Source of the DNA: Parachlamydiaceae bacterium
GTDB taxonomy: Bacteria > Chlamydiota > Chlamydiia > Chlamydiales > Parachlamydiaceae
Assembly (NCBI GenBank): GCA_013698165.1
Contig: JACCVN010000007.1
Coordinates: forward strand, 1 to 17,210
Reading direction: 5' to 3'
DNA: 17,210 nt
Below the pieces are notes generated by a model. The model worked only from the letters and a program-made list of their open reading frames with translations, searched no databases and was not told where the DNA came from. The position numbers and the translations under genes were made by a program. Below are positions 14,958 through 17,210 of the stretch, piece after piece. How positions within the stretch are numbered: position 1 is the first letter of the stretch; every line of letters starts with the position of its first letter.

Positions 14958-16349
14958 TTACCATATTCTCGGTATTAGTCTGTATGGGACTTGCTCACAA
15001 TATTGCTTCCAATATTCTCCATATTTGTTGGAACATCGATACTCGTCTCGCATGCAACGATTAATCAAAAGTATCAAAAGGAAGAAGAAATAAAAATATG
15101 GGAAAAAATGTGTAAAGCCACAGGCTAAGCTATAGGCTAAAGAAAGCAAAAGATCCCCGGTATAATTCGCATGGCGTGCAACTCCCCACCAACCTGAAAG
15201 AAGTAGCTTGCTTTCACGGTGCTCTCCATCTTTAGTTGTGTATTGGCACCGAATAAACTTGGGACTTTTATTTAAGATCTTTGCATGGCCATTAGTGTTT
15301 CTAAAACGATCTTTTTGGTTATTTGCAGAAAGAAAAATCCAAAAGCCAAGTAGACCCAAAGAAAGAACAAATATGGCATAGGAAAACGAAAGCTCAATAG
15401 GATTAAAGACTAGGTAAAGACATTGTAGTGTATACATGTAAGGCAGAAACACCATATCCCCCCAAGCAAGCATGCTTCCAAAGTGGTCATGATGGATGTC
15501 AATTGTGTTCAAATACCATGACTCTTTCCAAAAGAAGTAAACGACATACAAACCCTGCAAAAAGTTTACGATGAGCATTGAATTCGTTAAAGTACCGTGA
15601 ATTTGATATTGCGCAGCCGCAAATGAAAGGTTAATTAATGTCCAAGCCACAATTCCCGGTCGTCCATTGAAAAAGAGCTTAATGTCAAAATTTTTGATGC
15701 GTGGGTTAAGCTCGACTCCCATAAAAAAATCATAAAGGTGATTTCCACTCATTTTTCTATCTTCAGGGAATGAAGGAGACGCATAAGCTTTAATGAAAAC
15801 TAAGATGGCTACTGAATATCCTACAATATTGGCGACCCATAGCATACCACCCCAATTATCAAAGATGACTGTTGGAGAGAACCACTTGAAATATATGCCC
15901 GCCATAACAAAAAGGATTTGGGAAATAAGCCATGCTTGCAAACCATTAATATTGTATTTTAATCTATTTCCGGCTGGAGTGATCGCACCACTGCATATCC
16001 CTCCTTTATAAGAGGGAATAATGCGGTGCAGATAATCCGGAATGCATGCCAACATAGCTTGAAAAGCAATCCAACAAAATACAATCCCAACAGCCGACCA
16101 AGAAAAATTGGGAACCATTCTCCAAACATCTTTAAATGAAAGTGTTCCTTGAAATAATCCGAGAGCAGGAGTAGCTAATTCGCAATTGAAATAAAATGCT
16201 GCGATATAGAAATAAAACACAACTACTGGAACGACTATTAAGATGGCTATAGCCGTGATATAAGAAATAAGGTCGGCTTTCCAAGCCCTTCCCCATTGCC
16301 CTAAAGCAGTTTTTGAATTTGCAGAGTGTTGTAAAGGTTCATTAATCAT
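14958..16349 (-). CDS. 7-dehydrocholesterol reductase-like sterol reductase (ERG4/ERG24 family)
   Basis: Family members are NADPH-dependent, multi-pass membrane enzymes reducing a ring double bond of sterols; DHCR7 acts at C7-C8. The 463 residues contain about eight to ten hydrophobic segments. Conserved blocks are all present: LYDFFMGVELNPRI (205-218), RPGIVAW (230-236), DIHHDHFGSMLAWGD (284-298), LLSGWWGVARHANYTGDL (383-400) and, at the C-terminus, RDEYRCSNKYGEYW (434-447) then YCEQVPYRLIP. These fit DHCR7 better than the C14 or C24 reductases. The frame is open to 16526, but the extra 59 residues have no family match, and the ATG at 16349 has an aagag ribosome-binding site. Chlamydiae do not make sterols, so host sterols are the likely substrate. 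Confidence 0.9.
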   Translation of the reverse strand: MINEPLQHSANSKTALGQWGRAWKADLISYITAIAILIVVPVVVFYFYIAAFYFNCELATPALGLFQGTLSFKDVWRMVPNFSWSAVGIVFCWIAFQAMLACIPDYLHRIIPSYKGGICSGAITPAGNRLKYNINGLQAWLISQILFVMAGIYFKWFSPTVIFDNWGGMLWVANIVGYSVAILVFIKAYASPSFPEDRKMSGNHLYDFFMGVELNPRIKNFDIKLFFNGRPGIVAWTLINLSFAAAQYQIHGTLTNSMLIVNFLQGLYVVYFFWKESWYLNTIDIHHDHFGSMLAWGDMVFLPYMYTLQCLYLVFNPIELSFSYAIFVLSLGLLGFWIFLSANNQKDRFRNTNGHAKILNKSPKFIRCQYTTKDGEHRESKLLLSGWWGVARHANYTGDLLLSLAYSLACGFTHFFPYFYFFFLLILLINRCMRDEYRCSNKYGEYWKQYCEQVPYRLIPRIW

Positions 16350-16457
16350 GCTCTTTATATAACGATTTACGCATGCAAATTGCAATAAAAATTTGATATC
16401 CTCAAAAAGAAAAAATTGCAAAGCCTTTCGCTGCCACTGCAGCAGGTTATTATTTGC

Positions 16458-16504
16458 GTAGCCCACGGCTCCAGTCGCCTGAGAGCCACTTTTACATGGG
16501 CTAC
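16458..16504 (-). other. Two-part hairpin upstream of the sterol reductase
   Basis: The outer stem gtagccca (16458-16465) with tgggctac (16497-16504) is perfect over 8 bp. The inner stem ggctc (16467-16471) with gagcc (16483-16487) is perfect over 5 bp. It lies about 110 nt before the chosen start, so it would be in the 5' leader. It may be regulatory or one more dispersed repeat. If translation began at 16526, it would be coding instead. Confidence 0.4.
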
Positions 16505-16642
16505 CAACTTTAATGGCTACCGCCATAGGTATTCATTCCGCAATAGTGGTCTTAAATAGGCAGCCCCATGTTAGTGGGTTGTTTTGTGCTGTAAATATCA
16601 AGATAAAATCACAAACATCTAAGTTAATTATTGCATCGACAT

Positions 16643-17110
16643 ACACACAATAAATCCACATGAGGGAATGTCTCCAAAACTGCACAAAATCAACACACTA
16701 GCCGCGAATGCGGCGGCAGCATATAGCCACACGCGTGAGCGTGTGGTATGATCCAAACATGATAAAAGCCGCGAATGTGGCGACAGCAAAGTTTCATGGG
16801 AATATTCAACAAGCTAGCATATCATGTTGAATTCTTACATTGCACAACGTTATATTTGACCCAAATATCTTTTTGAGGCTGAATTGTACGGGTAATCGCC
16901 CAAAGCCAACACACCGCCAATATGCTGTCGCCGCATTCACGGCTTTTATTTTGTGGTAATCATACCACTGGCTTACGCCAGTGGCTATATGCTGTCGCCG
17001 CATTCGCGGCTATTATTTTGTGGTAATCATACTAATGGCTTACAACAGTGGCGAAGGTGTAAATTTTGTGCAGTTTTTGGACACATTGCTTCATGTGGAT
17101 TTATTGTGTA
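16643..17110. repeat. Inverted array of 67-bp structured repeats
   Basis: Outer arms 16643-16690 and about 17064-17110 are inverted copies (core acaataaatccacatga). Inside, a 67-bp unit starting agccgcgaatg occurs at 16700 and 16767 on the + strand, and at 17011 and 16944 on the - strand, with a decayed further copy near 17050. Each unit has gccgc/gcggc around gaat. A second hairpin, present in one copy per arm, lies at 16727-16746 and 16965-16984. The arms face each other across about 110 bp (16792-16905) that I cannot assign. A related unit lies after the SOD gene at 10853. Confidence 0.75.
16727..16746 (+). ncRNA. Hairpin with conserved stem in the 67-bp repeat (candidate RNA element)
   Basis: The stem ccacacgc/gcgtgtgg closes a GTGA loop. 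The inverted copy at 16965-16984, read on the - strand, is ccactggc/gccagtgg with a GTAA loop. Two adjacent base pairs have changed on both sides (A-T to T-A, C-G to G-C) while pairing is kept, and both loops fit the GNRA rule. This indicates selection on a fold, but no promoter or transcript is shown. Confidence 0.35.
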
Positions 17111-17210
17111 TATACTGCCCTTAGCTCAATCTGAGAATTTGGGCAACGCGAAAGCTCTCGGGGTTGAGCTCATTTAAAAGACCCTGTATTATACAATACA
17201 GGGCCTTTTA
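17108..17210. repeat. Palindromic MITE-like repeat, right copy (R2)
   Basis: Bases 17108-17196 are the inverted copy of 1-89. At the window edge a second palindrome begins: 17175-17190 pairs with 17195-17210 over 15 of 16 bases around atac, with the perfect core ccctgtatt/aatacaggg. The pairing runs to the last base, so the element probably continues outside the window as a mirror-image copy. Confidence 0.75.

Noticed and set aside
16350..16526. N-terminal extension of the sterol reductase
   Set aside because: The 59 residues have no similarity to the family and are partly encoded by a perfect hairpin. A better-placed start is at 16349.
16700..17011. CRISPR array
   Set aside because: The 67-bp units are nearly contiguous, without unique spacers of constant length, and they occur in inverted orientation. 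No cas genes are present.

Overview
The window looks like a chromosomal segment of an environmental, amoeba-associated chlamydia (Parachlamydiaceae-like). I infer this from four things. Type I topoisomerase is fused at its C-terminus to a SWIB domain, a chlamydial trait. It sits in a dprA-topA operon. Base composition is moderate to low in GC. There is a eukaryote-type 7-dehydrocholesterol reductase, a family known in bacteria mainly from intracellular groups such as Coxiella and chlamydiae. The species cannot be fixed from sequence alone. I saw no rRNA, tRNA or CRISPR array.

Left part (1-6201), housekeeping: a small unknown gene, dprA and topA overlap by 8 nt at each junction and form a + strand operon. 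They converge on prfC (release factor 3, - strand) across a 226-bp gap filled with strong hairpins. Middle part (6202-10794), envelope and oxidative stress: prfC and a secreted DUF1254/DUF1214 protein diverge from a gap with promoter-like sequences on both strands. A 1-kb non-coding stretch follows, built as a nested imperfect palindrome. A di-haem cytochrome c peroxidase (-) and a Fe/Mn superoxide dismutase with a signal peptide (+) are divergently paired. Together they could remove superoxide and then peroxide outside the cytoplasm.

Right part (10795-17210), accessory and mobile: a complete IS1634-type insertion sequence with unusually long (162 bp) terminal inverted repeats; a frameshifted C-terminal scrap of a Tn3-family transposase; an aminoglycoside 6-adenylyltransferase whose last codons run antisense through that scrap; a possible serine-recombinase scrap; the sterol reductase; and an inverted array of 67-bp structured repeats.

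The window is bounded by an 89-bp inverted repeat (1-89 against 17108-17196, 87/89 identical). The repeat belongs to a palindromic MITE-like family, and its tip resembles the end of the IS. The least explained material is the intergenic repeat DNA. Two unrelated repeat families show hairpins whose stems are kept by paired base changes, and one of them also keeps GNRA-type loops. This suggests selection on folded RNA or single-stranded DNA rather than simple duplication.
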